DNA of 64,000 bases from Micropterus salmoides (GCF_014851395.1 NW_024044681.1:20662992-20726991), one strand, 5' to 3'; positions 9,489 through 22,766 are shown, numbered from the stretch's first letter. A program made the numbers and translations. Notes: generated by a model not told the origin, from the letters alone.

Positions 9489-12400
9489 ATGACTGAATCT
9501 GGAACTTGCCCCTCCGTCATCATCTTGCGTTACCAAGACGGCAGTGAAGGGTGTCCCTCCAACCCTGCCAGGTTCAACAATCAAGACTATGTGCAGCTGA
9601 AAGATCACCACCTTCGCAAAGGGACACTGTTTGAGGACACCACCTTTCCACCTAACAGCCCATCTCTGGGAGACATGTCTAAGCTGAATCTAAAAGACAA
9701 AGTGGAGTGGCTTCGACCAGCAGTAAAATTCTTTAAATATATTTTTTCTTCCTGATGCAAATGAAATAATAATACAACATGTGTATATTTGTATAGAAGA
9801 AGAATCACACATTTTACATTCTGATGTTTGCATTGTTTTATGCATGTTTTTACATGCTTGTCTACATCTAAATTATTTCCTTTGTTGTATTGTCCAGGAA
9901 ATCTTGAAAAGACAAAAGATTATTGGTGAGCCTATTTTCTGTGATGGAGCTTCACGGTTTGACTATGGGCAAGGCAATTTGGGTAAGCAAGGCTCTTTAC
10001 CAGTGTCCAGACTTTTTTGAATCGAGTGGCCTAAGTGGAGCACTGAATTATGCAGGGGCGGTATGAAGTACATGTGTCTCTTGTGCGTCTGTTGCATGTC
10101 TCTCTTCCCTGCCTGTCCTCTGTGTGCTCATGTTAAAAGTAGTGATGTGCGGATCGATACTAAAGTATCGATATTTCTGATACCAACATTTCCTGGTCTA
10201 GGTTCGATACACATAGAAAAGGATCGATATCTAAACTCATTTGGAGTGTGTTTTATCATAAGTATCTTACTAATTATACCCTGTTGATAGGAACTACTTC
10301 TCCTTCCTCCTGTCAAAGTCATGCTTGCACTGACTTAGGGATCGTTCTCTCAAATTGCATAACCACAGATAATGTATCTTTTTAATGATCCATCTCCTTT
10401 ACTTTTTAACCTTGTAGCCTCAACTACTTTGCCTCCCAAATCTAATTTTTTACATCTTCCATTGACATATTCAATGGGACTCCTGAGATAACTCCTCTAA
10501 CCTTTGCCAGTGCTCCTGGGATGTGATCCTTCATCCTTTCCCCTTGAAGTGAGGACATACTAAGAATATTTTTTTGTTGTTGTTTGCTGCTTGCATCAGT
10601 ATTTGTTAAGCTTCAAAAATCTTGCAAATTTAATTTTGTCTCGTTCTCAATTGCCCTGGTAATTGGGTGATGGCGTTGTTATGCTGCTGGATGCATTGTG
10701 TGTCTGAAGACTGTGTTCGCCCTCTGCATGTGATAACACGTTACATAGTTTAGACACTGAAGCAACATATTTTGTTCATTTATATTTTCGGCAGTTGTCA
10801 AATTGGTTGTACAAGTGTTTCAACAAGACAAACGCTGTAGACACCCATACAATGCCCCTCTGTATGTACACTATGCCCAATGTTTGGCTCAATGCAATTG
10901 CTATCACTGTCTTCTTGAGACTTGTATTTATGTTAATTGTGCCAAGGGTTACTGAATATACTTTATAACTTTATAACATTTTTGATGTTGATGCACACTT
11001 AACATGGTTTTCATATGTTTATATAAGGTATTAGCTGGTATTAGTTTAATGTTGATGCAAACAGATAGGATAATATATCTACAGTATATAATATAAAACT
11101 TAAATTTTTTTCCTTACCATTTCATCTCTAGTACAAACTAAAGTATTGCCTCTGACCAGGCAGATAGCAATCATAGTTTAACAGAAGAGGGTAGTACCAG
11201 CGGTGTCCAATCAGATTTCCGGCCTTCCAGGCCACCCTCCTGGACACACCCCTTAATCATACAGCTGGCAGTGCTTGAGAAATGTATTTGTTTTCTTCAT
11301 TCACCAGGTGACTGCTGGTTTCTGTCTGCAATTTCCTCACTGACATTCCAGGAAGACCTGGTGAAGGAAATTGTGCATATAGAACAGTCCTTCATTAACT
11401 ATGCAGGGATTTTTCACTTCAAGGTAAAGGATTAGGCTAAATGTTTTGACAATACAGCTACACAATATGTTCTAGTCTTCTGATAACTTGTAGTTCTAAC
11501 TTGTCCTTTCTGTGGCAGTTTTGGAGGTTTGGCAAGTGGGTAGATGTTGTCATTGACGACCTCCTGCCAACATGCAACAACAAGTTAGTGTTTGTTCACC
11601 CCAAAAATGGAAACGAGTTCTGGGTTCCTCTGCTGGAGAAGGCATATGCCAAGTATGAAACCTACTCGCTCACTCTCAAAACACAACTCAAATCAGTAGG
11701 TCACAGCTGTGGCACAAACACCAGAATCAAGACTGGATGTATAGATGAATGTTATCCATGACAACCACTTGCAAAGTCAGAATGTGCTATGATAATGTTT
11801 TTGGTCTCCCACAGAGTGTGTGGTTCATACTCATACATATGGGGTGGGTTCCCATCAGATGCCTGCAAGGATTTCAGTGGAGGCGTGCACATGACTAAAA
11901 AACTCAGGGAGGCCCAAACCGCAGATCATAAAATTGAGCTGTGGCTCGCACTGAGCAGAGCCTTTCAGTGCAAGTCGATGGTTTGCTGCTGGACTGCCTC
12001 TATAGAGGTTAGAACTAATAACCTGGAAACAGATTCTTTAAAAAAAATCTTACTCATTGGGGTGATTTAACTGGTATGTCTGTTTCAGGATAAGTTGGAG
12101 AACAATATAGCACACACTGGATTGATAAATAAACATGCCTACTCTGTCACAGCAGTCACTGAGGTAAGTGGTGGAGCTGTGAAAAATGTGTGTAAAGAAC
12201 ATGGTAACCAAGGAGCAAAGTTAAAATAAGAGCCATATGAGTTTAATTGCCAGGAAGATTTTGTCCACAAACATTTGGTATTGACTGGAGAAACTGTACT
12301 AGAGGTTTTACAAGTTTCTGAATTAATTTGTTTTTCACTTCACCTTTAGGTTGTGTACGGCGGTTCCAAAGTGAAGCTGGTGAGAGTTATGAACCCTCAT

Positions 12401-14731
12401 GGCAAAACGGAGTGGAATGGAAATTGGAGTGACAAGTACTTGAATTTATCTTACATTCACTCATATGTGCATTTAATAGCAAGAGAAAACTAGCTTACAC
12501 TGCATTACAACTGTTTTTGTAAAGAAAAATAACCAAGGTGTTAATTTATTTTGATCTTGTCCTCAGTTCAGATTTGTGGACAAAAGTAAACCAAGAAGAT
12601 CGGAAAAATCATTTAAACCTCAACAATGGAGAGTTCTGGTAAATTTGCTACATTAAAAGCACCATGTTTCTTTTCTTCAATTCAATTTTATTTATATAGC
12701 GCCAAATCACAACAACAGTTATCTCACAGTGCTTTTCATAAAAGAGCAGGTCTAGACCGTACTCTTGTGTTAACACTCAGTGTTTCTCAAGCTTTGAGAT
12801 TTAGCAAGTGTGGTGAATGTATTTCCTTCATCATAAAACATTTGTAAAGGCAAATTTTAAATATGAAACCTTCACTGCTTACATCCATGTTTGCTAGCTT
12901 TCAATGTGCACATTGCCATGTTTCCTAGTATGTTACCATGTACATGTGTAGCAAGACGAAGGTGTAATTCTATTTAAATATATAATAACTTAAGTTGCCA
13001 ACAACGCCACCTAGGGAATTTCGCCCTAGGAAATAAGGCCAGGGCAGAGAGTGTTTCACATTTAAACAAATAATTTTATTAACAAAATACTAATTAAAAA
13101 CAACCAAACCAAAAGTAACTTAACAAAAAGAAAGAAACCATACCAACTACATATACTGATTAAGAAGGCATGCCATTACTGAATAAAATTAAAAGTATGG
13201 GCACACACACACACACACACACACACGCTCACACGCTCACACGGACCGAGAGCAATGTCGCGTGCATACAGGACGCCGCCCGGCGACGCTGCAGGTTTAG
13301 GGGTATTAACCACCAGCTAAACTGTTGCGCTGCAGGCCATAACAGCTGTGACAGCAGTCGCATCAGCACACCACAACGCCGGATCACTGACACCAACAGC
13401 CAAAACGCCCAGTCCAGGTAAGAAAGAGACTGACACAGGTGCATCACCACCTGTACTTATAGGCCACGGCAGTGGCATCCAGTTGTCAAGGCACCAGCGC
13501 AGTGCCATATAGTGGCGGGAGGGAGAAAAACCCTCAACCTGCCACACATGCATAGGCTTTCCTGTCATAAAACATTGCTCTATAGCACTACTAGTGGTCA
13601 AAGACTTCACAGGGTACCTTTAAACAGTGAGGCCTGGTAATAATGAACAAGAGCAAACCTTTTTTGAAAACTAGTTGTTTATCTTCTTTAGTTTGGATGT
13701 TGACTGCAATGTTTCAACTTGTGTCTGTCTGAACTTTGTTTTTTGTCCATTTTCTGCCTGCCTATGTCTGTCAGGATGGAGCTGAAGGACTTCTGTCACT
13801 ATTTCTCGAGGGTGTCAATCTGCTGTGAGAGCCCTAACTTTATCGACGGAGACTTCACCTGCCAGTGGACATGCATGATTCATGACGGCAACTGGGTGGC
13901 AGGGACATCGTCAGGCGGAAGCCCGAACCATTGTGAGTCGAATTAATTATTTTACCTTTAACTATAACTGCAAGGATGAGATGTTTGTGGTGTCTTTATG
14001 CTTTCGTGTGTGCAAGCACAGAAACCACAAAACTCGTTCTGAAGTGTCACCTGCATGTTAATGTTTCTCCACCCCTGTAGCTACGTTTGCCACCAATCCT
14101 CAGTATCGCATCCAGGTGACTAACATAGACAAGGAGGAGCAGGGAGACAAAAACGTCTTTCTTTCCCTGATGCAGAAACCTCTGCAGGATCTGACAAAGA
14201 AAACATTCTTATTCATTGGACTGGCTGTCTATCAGGTATCACAAAGATTAACTAATGGTTAAGTGATACAAAATGCATGTTATCAAGTATGAAAAGTATT
14301 TTAGGCTATTCCTGTTACAAACATTTTTGACTGATGAAAATTTATAATGATGTAAAATTCTGTATAATTCTTTTACCCATTTCACATCCTACAGGTTCCA
14401 GCAGGGGTAAGAACAAATATCACTTCGCCTGCACACAAAGCAAATTCCACATTTCAATAATATAATTAATGCAATTTGATGGTCATGAAAATGTCATTAC
14501 ATTAAAAAAACGTTATATTCTTTCTAGACACCACAAGGACGCCTGAAGTCCTCCTTCTTTAAAAGCAACACACCACTAAAGCAACCACCGGCTTACACCG
14601 CAGAAAGGGAGCTGATTGAGCAGCACAGTCTGCAGCCTGGAGAGTACGTGATTGTCCCCTTCACCGAGAAAGCCAATACTGCAGACTTTGTTCTCTCAGT
14701 CTACACCAAGACTGATGCTACGAATACTTAA
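9489..14731 (+). CDS. Calpain-family cysteine protease lacking EF hands
   Basis: This is a Ca2+-regulated cytosolic cysteine protease, predicted 507 aa. Exons: 9489-9722, 9898-9982, 11308-11423, 11519-11652, 11815-12007, 12089-12163, 12350-12435, 12567-12638, 13775-13932, 14081-14235, 14395-14406 (a 12-base exon encoding VPAG) and 14528-14731. All junctions keep frame with GT/AG sites. The catalytic Cys109 is in GDCWFLSAI, His270 in KHAYSVTAV and Asn294 in VMNPHG, so the triad is intact. However, the near-invariant Trp of the NPWG motif is His296 here. A C2-like domain III follows (residues about 315-505, including GTSSGG). The protein then ends at TKTDATNT, where classical calpains continue into a penta-EF-hand domain. 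It could be a genuine EF-less calpain or a tandem-duplicate derivative. The exact paralog was not assigned. Confidence 0.88.
10138..10245. repeat. hAT-like dispersed fragment in calpain intron
   Basis: AGTGATGTGCGGATCGATAC followed by repeated ATCGATA motifs resembles the termini of non-autonomous hAT elements in fish. It lies in intron 2 of the calpain gene. No matching far end was identified. Confidence 0.35.
12676..12775 (+). repeat. Dispersed LINE-type 3' fragment in calpain intron
   Basis: TTCAATTCAATTTTATTTAT then ATAGCGCCAAATCACAACAA and AAGAGCAGGTCTAGACCGTA is a very common fish interspersed sequence, probably a non-LTR retrotransposon 3' end. It lies just after calpain exon 8. Confidence 0.6.
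13202..13226. repeat. (CA)n microsatellite
   Basis: Uninterrupted CA dinucleotides lie in the 1.1 kb intron between calpain exons 8 and 9. Confidence 0.95.
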
Positions 14732-17190
14732 GGACTTACTGATATTTGACATATACTGTCCCAATGCAGTCTTTTATAACAAAACAAGGATTGCTCATTC
14801 AATATCTGATCTATACTTTAGGCTAGTATTCTCAGGTCATATCCTTGGTGTAGGTTTTGGAAATTAGTGGTTTTAGCAAGGTGGGTTACTTAACAAACAT
14901 ATAGTTATTTAGAGGCTGATTACACCATGTTTATTTTGAAGATTTTTACTTGATGTTTGAATATGCTTAAGACTGATAAATGCTACTCAAATGATGTTGG
15001 ATAATGTTTAAGATGTTTACTGACCAATAATGTTAGCCGCTATACTTCAGGGTGCAGTCTTTTTGCTTAGCCTTGTTGCTCTCAATCTGTGGCTTCACAT
15101 ATTTGTAAGAACACACAGAACCATTTAGCAACATTGCTAAATGGCTGTGGGGAAAGTTAGGGTAAAAGCCACAATTCAAAATTAATTCATCACATCAGAT
15201 CAGGGTCTTTATGGATTCTATCATAATGTTGCTTGCACCCCAGGCTTGATAAAACTTAAAGACTAGATTTATAAACATAAGGGCCCTTGCAAGGAGACTG
15301 CAGTGTTGATGTCAACCAACAGTGTGATTGTTTTGTGCATGGTTAAAGGATTTCAGTGCCATATATCAGTCTTTATTTTGTTTGGAAGTGGATAGGGATA
15401 GGGTTACGCTATTTAATATTATTTAATATTGATTGTGTGTGGATGTGGAGGTGGAGAAGGTGGGCCTTACCACAAGACCCTCAACAGACGGAGCAAGGCA
15501 GTAGGCTATGTATTAATTATTGTAATACTGAGTTGGATGCGTCTGCTCCCAGAACCAGCTCGGACACATATACTCTTTTTTTACATTGCGGTTTTATTTA
15601 TTTCATGTCTTTAGTCTTAGTCTTAACTAAAGATCATGGTGTAATCATTTGTACCCTTCTAGTCGCGTCTTGGCTTTGTAGTACTTTTTCTGGTTGAACT
15701 ACATCATTGATTGTTTTGAAAAAATCTTAATAACCAGATTATAAAATAAAAATCCCATGACACCAGAACAACTGTTAGCTTGTGTTTATGTTGAGCAGAA
15801 TATTCAATAAAGTGGAGACCTGAGTTAAAAAGAAAAAAATTAAATTCATAGATTTAGCAGGAAAATTGTGTAAAGTAATTTATATAGTAAATATAGTTAT
15901 GGGACATTTTGACAAAGAAGCTAAAAATTAATCAGTAGTTAATTCACCAAGAGTAAGCATTAAAAGATAAAGCATTTAAAACAGGAGGATGATTTTAGTT
16001 TTAAAGGATGATAATAAAGATGTAAAGCAAAAAGATAAAACAGCAAATAAAATGAATGTTAATCCTACCAAAATCCAGCCTGGGATTTACAATATATGAA
16101 ATAATATATGATAATGTAATCAGCTGTGGGTTATCAGTGTTATGCTGTGATTGAGCATGGCAAACACTGAGTAAGTGGCTGAAGGGTTAAAAAAGTGCCA
16201 AAACAGCACTAACTATTTTACTGCATGTCGTAGGCCCACTATGAAGGCGGTGTTACAAATCAGAAAACAGAAATGATGACAAAAAAAACATTATGATATT
16301 GGGAAAAAAGCTGATTTAATTTATAAATTACTTCAATTAAAGTTATTTTTAGAGACTAACCATACATTTGAAATGCATCAAAGGAAGAACCCCCTCCTCC
16401 CATAATGGCTCAAAGCACAGCAGAGGAAAGGGCTCCACAGACAACACACATGCACACAAAAACAAAAGAAAAAGCAGGTGTCTGACATGCACAGAAATCC
16501 TAACAAATACATAGTGATCTCAGCAGAAATCAGTGTTACTTCTGTGTGCAAGCCAAAAATAAATTGAGGTAAAGCAAATTAAGGTAAACTTGTGTCCAGC
16601 TGATTTCATCTGTAGTTGTTTTGTTCAGAATTGGGTGATCCCTGATACAGCTTTAGCTAACAGTAGCGCGTTGGGAGATTTTATTAAACAATGAAGTTAC
16701 GCTATTGTGCCAAGGCGTAATAAGTACAGTGTCTCTGTTACCATAATAAGAGTACTGTGACCCTAAAATAACAAAAAACTGTGAAATACTGCACCATTGA
16801 CTTTAGACCTGCTTTTTTGTGTCAATGACGCAATCGCTTTCTGCTGCCTCAAGATAGCAATGTGCAAACAATTTGCCTGACTCATTTTAAGACCAACACT
16901 CCCATGGGTGCACAGATGGATGAAAATCACAACTGCGTCATTTGGATAGTAGCAATGACACTTGCGCTGGGCTTTTCACCGGGTGCAAGATAGGGCCTTA
17001 TGAGTCTCAAATGGACATTACAACTTGTAAACACAAAACACCAAACAGATTATTCATGATCCGCAAATATATAACACAACCAAATAAAAGATCCACAAAT
17101 AATCATGAAAATCACGATTCACAAATTGAAGGTGATTTCCCCCTTGTTTGTAATTTGGGAAAATGCAAAGTTAAGTGGAATAATATTCCT
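14732..17190. other. Calpain 3' UTR and intergenic DNA
   Basis: The first 150 bases or so are the calpain 3' untranslated region, since they are duplicated at 17890-18100. Possible AATAAA signals occur at about 15744 and 15806. Beyond that I see no gene; the ORFs are short and lack family resemblance. Confidence 0.5.
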
Positions 17191-17199
17191 TTACAGATT

Positions 17200-17490
17200 A
17201 CCTAGACTCTCACTGTATCATGGTAATGTTAGCAGTGATGTATAATTAGAAATTTGCTGCATGATGGAAGGAAAAATTGGAAAGTAAATGACATTATACC
17301 AACAATAGTGCCTTTTGCTTCCACTCATTAGTTTTCATTATAATCTGAGATTCTCGGCTGTTGCTAATCAGATTTTAAATGGTGATTGTAACACTGTAGA
17401 TGGCATGATGTTATTCACTGTCTGATCTGGTTCCCTCTTTTTGAGATGGCAAAATGACTCCACACTGGTCTGAATGGCCAACATTGTCAA
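17200..17490 (+). repeat. Unclassified repeat, copy 2
   Basis: This is the diverged counterpart of 3670-3990, sharing GCATGATGGAAGG and several later blocks in the same order. No snoRNA boxes are visible in or near this copy. Confidence 0.45.
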
Positions 17491-17581
17491 CATAATTTGA
17501 TGAAATAACAACAGAGTGATCTTTTTTCTTCTTTTTAAAATAATTTTCATAAAGTGTCACAACAACCTGATAACCAAACTG

Positions 17582-17800
17582 ATCAGAATCAGAATCAGCT
17601 TTATTGCCAGGTATGTGTACACATACAAGGAATTTGACTCAGGATTGTACATTACTCATGATGTGCTTACTCATACAAAAATACAATATCATAAAATCAG
17701 ACACAGACTTCAGTGTAGACAACACAAATATACACATTATGAACAAAAACAAGATCTATTGACAAATAGTGCAGTGAGCAGAGTGCAAAGGATTAAATAA
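17582..17800. repeat. LINE-type 3' fragment
   Basis: GATCAGAATCAGAATCAGCT TTATTG followed by ACACATACAAGGAATTTGAC is a common fish retrotransposon 3' sequence. It sits directly upstream of the calpain exon relic. Confidence 0.55.
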
Positions 17801-17850
17801 TGTAATTAGATGTTCATGAAACAATTTCATTTAATTAAATAATGTTCATC

Positions 17851-18115
17851 TTCTTTCCAGAAACCTAAGAACAGCTGGCAGTTCTCCTTCTTCAAATAAG
17901 GACTTATCACTATTTGACAAATACTGTTTGTCCCAATGGAGACTTTTATACCAAAATAAGGATTGCTCATTCAATATCGGATCCATGCTTTGCCAAAATG
18001 ATAGATACCATTTAAAGCTGCACTTTTAACAAAGGATTAGGGTCAAAGCAATCTTTGAGGATACTGAGGTCATGTCCTTGTTTTTAGCAAGCTGGGTTTC
18101 CATTCTAGAAATCAA
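17851..18115 (+). pseudogene. Relic of a second calpain terminal exon and 3' UTR
   Basis: The stretch TTCTTTCCAG plus AAACCTAAGAACAGCTGGCA (to about 17880) aligns with the acceptor and first 38 bases of calpain exon 12 (14518-14565). It then jumps directly to sequence matching the calpain stop codon region and 3' UTR (14728-14880), including GGATTGCTCATTCAATATC in both. About 160 bases encoding the end of domain III are missing. Read in frame, the relic gives a short peptide ending SFFK then stop. It is a remnant of a tandem duplicate or, less likely, an alternative last exon. Confidence 0.6.
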
Positions 18116-18734
18116 CATGACTAATATATCTAACCGCAAGTGACTTTGAAGCATATGAAGCAGATTTTTAACACATTCTCCTCTGCATCCAGTCCCTATG
18201 ATGGAGATGATGATGACATGACAAGATTTTTCTTTTTACCTCTGTCTTTAACTAGTAGATTGATAACTTACACTTGCACTGTAACTTTTGCTGTCCTGTT
18301 TTATTTTTTATTTGTTTTTAGCTTTTTACTATTGCTTTTAATTAAATATTTACACGGTGAGAAATGAGGACCCTCTGTCCACCTGTAAACACGCAGGTGG
18401 GTCCAGAGTATAACTGTATCAAAGTGACCTGCGGACAGACATGTCCTGGTTTCTCTGTAGTGTTCGAGGCTTTTTGGAGTTTCAGTGGACCCAAGGATTG
18501 CTATGGACCTGAGTACAGACTAGCTAGAGAGAGTAGATTAAGTGTACTTCTCTGTTTATTCTCTTTTCAAAATAATTGTAACTCAATTATTTGCTCAACC
18601 CCTCAGCCTGTTTTTATTTTCCATTTAACTCTTTTAACCCTGATTGTAGACTGCACTGTAACTTTTATTATTTTTTAATGTGTATTTTTTCAATTTCCCT
18701 ATCTTATTTTTGTTTTGTTTTTTTATATTTCCCT

Positions 18735-18818
18735 GTTGCTTTTATGTTTTATGTAAAGCACTTTGAATTAACTTGTTGTTGAAATGTGCTATACAAATAA
18801 ACTTGCCTTGCCTTGACA
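18735..18818 (+). repeat. LINE 3' tail (plus orientation)
   Basis: ATGTAAAGCACTTTGAATTA, TTGTTGTTGAAATGTGCTAT and the ACTTGCCTTGCCTTG end mark this non-LTR tail. It is the cleanest of the three copies in the window. Confidence 0.65.
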
Positions 18819-20117
18819 TAGTGACCGCCAAAATGAGAACTTAATTCTTTCCATGGTATGAAATAATGGAATGCAGTCCACACTGTAAGACCAAATATTT
18901 TTTGCCAATTTAACATCTGATGCATTAACTTGTCAACTTCAGAGACCACACGGTGACAAGAAGGAGACCGCTGACAAGACTCCCATGTGTGCCATGTTCA
19001 ACCGCTACACTGATCAGGGTTATTGTTTTCTTTCTTTTAATCTTTCTCTCTCCTCTCGTTCATCAGCTTGTGTTTCGGATATCAGTCAATCACAGTTTTT
19101 TTAATTGTTTCTGTTTTTACTAATTCATGTTAAGCTACTTTGGGGATTTGAGTTTCTCTGTGTCTGCCATTCACAGGGACCTGCAACGGCTTTGGTTTGG
19201 ATACCTGCAGGAAGCATGATAGCTGTGGCCAAAATGTTTAACCTGGTTTTTCTCCTTTTCACCATACTTTGTCAAAATGAAATCACAATATTCTGATTCA
19301 ATTGTTAAATTTCATCTGCTTTTACTGAGACGTCCTTATCGTGCTAAGACCAACCAAAGGATGATGATTACTTGAATTCTCCACTCTCTGGGAGAAGACT
19401 GATGAATACAAGGTATGCAGCAAAATATAAATAATTAATAAACATTTGCACAATGAAGACATATTTCAACTAATTCATCAAAGTTCTGAGTTTTATTTAC
19501 CCTAGACACCTCTTTCAAAATTGTCAACAGGAATATGATATGCAGTTAATAATAAAAAACATGCATACATGTTTAAAAAGCTTTAGTAGTAGTTTAATCT
19601 TTCTTGCAGAATCTCTTTCATCGCTTTGATTTGAATAAGAGTAGAGGACCCCTAAATGAGTCTGAGCTCCAGAAGGCACAGCGCAGTATAGGACTCGCTC
19701 TAACTGCGGTCCGACACTTTCATGGCTGCGCTCCATTGACTCTAATGTAAAAAGAAGTTTTCTAGCTTTTTTTGGCTGTATTTTTTTTAAGATATGGTCA
19801 AATGCTGTTCCTCTACTTGTAATAATTACAGTACATTACCCAGAGAGGTTGAAATGAGAAGTACGATTGTCTATGAAGATTCTCAGTCATCCAGGTCATA
19901 GTTACCCTCATCCAAAGGAGAAGCACAATTATTATTATTCTCTTTCCAAAACCTAAAACAAATCCAGAAAAATGTCGACTGTGGATTGTTCCTAATGTAA
20001 TGTTAGTTAGCTAACGCCAGCTAACTTCCTACTGAATGTAACGCAATAAATCCCTACTGTTCTGCTTTTAATGAATGTAATAATGAATAGAGGCATGCCC
20101 AGCTTTACAGGAACAGT

Positions 20118-20136
20118 GTTGTTGTTGTTGTTGTTG
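20118..20136. repeat. (GTT)n microsatellite
   Basis: Six GTT units directly abut the possible solo LTR. Confidence 0.85.
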
Positions 20137-20449
20137 TGGTGTCCGAACAATAATACTGCGATGATGTGTTGAGAAGAAATCCGCTTGACACTGTTCTTGA
20201 TCATAAAGGTTTATTACATCAAGGAGTTCAGCATCAATTACAAGCTCTGCAGCAGCTTGGAGAGTGACCCAGCACGATGACCACTCTGTCTCTCTGTAAA
20301 CATAGCTTATATAGGATATGTGTAGGTATCTGTTAGGTACCATGGAAGGTTTTGAGTCTGCTCCAACCCATATAAGGGTACAGTGCTATTCTGAGGTAAC
20401 AAAACAAGGGGTCAGAGGTCAAATTCTATAGAAGGGTTCAGTCCCTACA
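20135..20449 (-). mobile_element. Possible solo LTR
   Basis: Read on the minus strand, the segment starts TGTAGGGACTGAACCC. It has a TATA box (CCTATATAAGC, 20305-20315), an AATAAA signal about 95 bases later (20210-20215), and ends in CA near 20135. This order fits U3-R-U5 of a long terminal repeat. No target-site duplication was found and no coding part is attached, so the call is tentative. Confidence 0.35.
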
Positions 20450-22766
20450 TAACCACTAATCACTGCTCTCCCCTTAAGAGGTCACTGACCCTCTGTCCAG
20501 CTGCTACAGTGCTATTTTAAACTGTTATGCGTCAAATGCACATATATTATACACTACATTGTCGTTCATATCGTTGTCTTTTTGCTCATTCTTCGGGGGA
20601 TGCGGTGGTTCACTTGTAGTGTGATCAGTAGGCTTTAGCTTCTATCTTTCATTTTGTTCACGTCTGTTTGAGTTAGTCTGAATACAACCTTCAAATTTAT
20701 AATGCAACTGCAAAACTGTCTTCTTTCTGAGATCGCTTTTTCCAACTAATTTAACAATATTTCTCCTGGGAGTGCAGTAATAGACAGTGGCAGCGCCGAC
20801 AGTCGGACTTAGCAACAGTAACTAAGGGGGCGGGGCTTAGCGATGAGTCAATTGAGGCTGTGACACTATTCATCAATTTAAAAAGCTTGTACCAATACAA
20901 GAAGGGGAACCATGCTTTATATTCTCAATTGTAACTGGAGTACTTTCTCCGCGTGTCTGTGCCAGGAACAAACACGGATACTGGCATGGTGAGGCTGATG
21001 ATGTTCCGGTATTCAGGTTTCTCATCAGTCATCTTGGAGAGCTTCATCACTCTCATGTTACGCCTGAACAAAGTGTCAAATGAGTGACTTGGCAACCACC
21101 AATCGCCTCACTTTCATAGACTGTATATAAAAAGATCACTTTTAAAACAACATTGTTTTACCGTACCGTATCATTTATTTGTTCTGAATGAAGAGAGGCA
21201 GTAGAACTTCAGAACTAAATCCACTTTGAATCCCCAAATCTATTCTACAGAAAATAGTTTCAGAGCAAACTCAAATATACCACTGATAATAAGATTTGAA
21301 CAGTGCACAATATTATATCTTATATATAAGTATTTCTGTTTTCAAGTGTGTGTGTTTTAAGCTTATGTTTAATTTGTGAGGTTTTCAACAACAGTTCATC
21401 AGATTGAGGAATCCACATGACCTGGGAGGAGTCTACTTCCACTAAACTCCACTTATGGATTCTTCTTTGCTTTTCAAAAAATCATCTACTGAAGTAAACA
21501 TAAATAGTCCTGCATTGAAAATACCCCCCCCCAAGTATGTATTATTTGTAAAACATACTCATAATACAGAACTGCAAGCAGAAATAAGCTATTAAAAGTA
21601 TTAAGGAGACTAACAATTCCACAAAACCACCTATTCTTTTGTTTCAGTGGTTCATCGTCTCCATGTACATGTAGACCAGAGCTGACACAAGATCACAGGA
21701 AACCCACAAGAGAAGACTCCAGCAATCAAATTCTCCTTTTGTTAGAATTGGTATCTTCCTGTGCAAAACCTCCAAAGCAGTAACAAGTTTCTGTGATTCA
21801 ATTATCCTTGTGGAATAAACATTCCCTTCTGAATCATCAGCTGAAATCTTAATTCTTGTCCACATTTTGACATCAAATTTCATATGACTGTAGAACAAAC
21901 AGGAAGCAACAGAATACACTGGACAAGAAATTATTTTATTATCTTATCACTGACTGCAACATCACCTGCTCATGCGTCATTTCCGTCATTACATTCTCAT
22001 CCATCTTCAGAATTAAACAATAAGATAAAATTTCATATTTACACTCATTCCTGCAAGTGGTGTTACAAGAGCCTCTCATATTTACATGTCAGTGTTCTTT
22101 CACAATAATAAATCAAAAATCCTATTCAAAAAAAGAAAACAAAAATGAATGTATCATCCAGGTCTCCCTCTTGTCACTAAAGACCATGAGCATACTCTGC
22201 TGTTCAAATTTGTCCATTGCAGTGTATGGTGGAGCCAGAGATTACAGGGTATGGCTGGCAATATTCAATATTTTTATTATCAACAAAACCCATGAAAGCT
22301 CTAAAACAAATAATTGATCCCGTCTATGTAGCCAAAGCCTGATAACCCCTGATTATTCCTCCGTCCTACTCTATTGTTCAAAAGCTTAAAACACATGCGC
22401 CTCACTGTTGCACTGGGTGACATGTTAATTCATTACAACGATCATGGGCACTATAGTTATTCCACAGACACTGTCCTAGTACTGTAAATACTCACTAGTG
22501 TACCAAATGTTTATTTATGACTGAAAATAGTCCCCAACAAATGTACTATTTATTCCTGATTGGGGAACATGTGCTGAAAACTACAGTGCTATTTAAGGAA
22601 GTGATTGAACTTTGAAAAGAAACTTCTTATCTGTGACCAGTTTTTTTTTATTTTATTTATATCTTCAGTAGGAACTAATGGGGTAACAGGGTAGGGATAT
22701 CATAAATTATTGCTAGAAGAAAAAACTAATTCATTGTTGGTTTTATTATTTTCATGGGATTTGTTG

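Noticed and set aside
9192..9611. 139-codon minus-strand ORF across the calpain first exon
   Set aside because: It lies opposite the calpain promoter and first coding exon, whose reading is supported by family identity.
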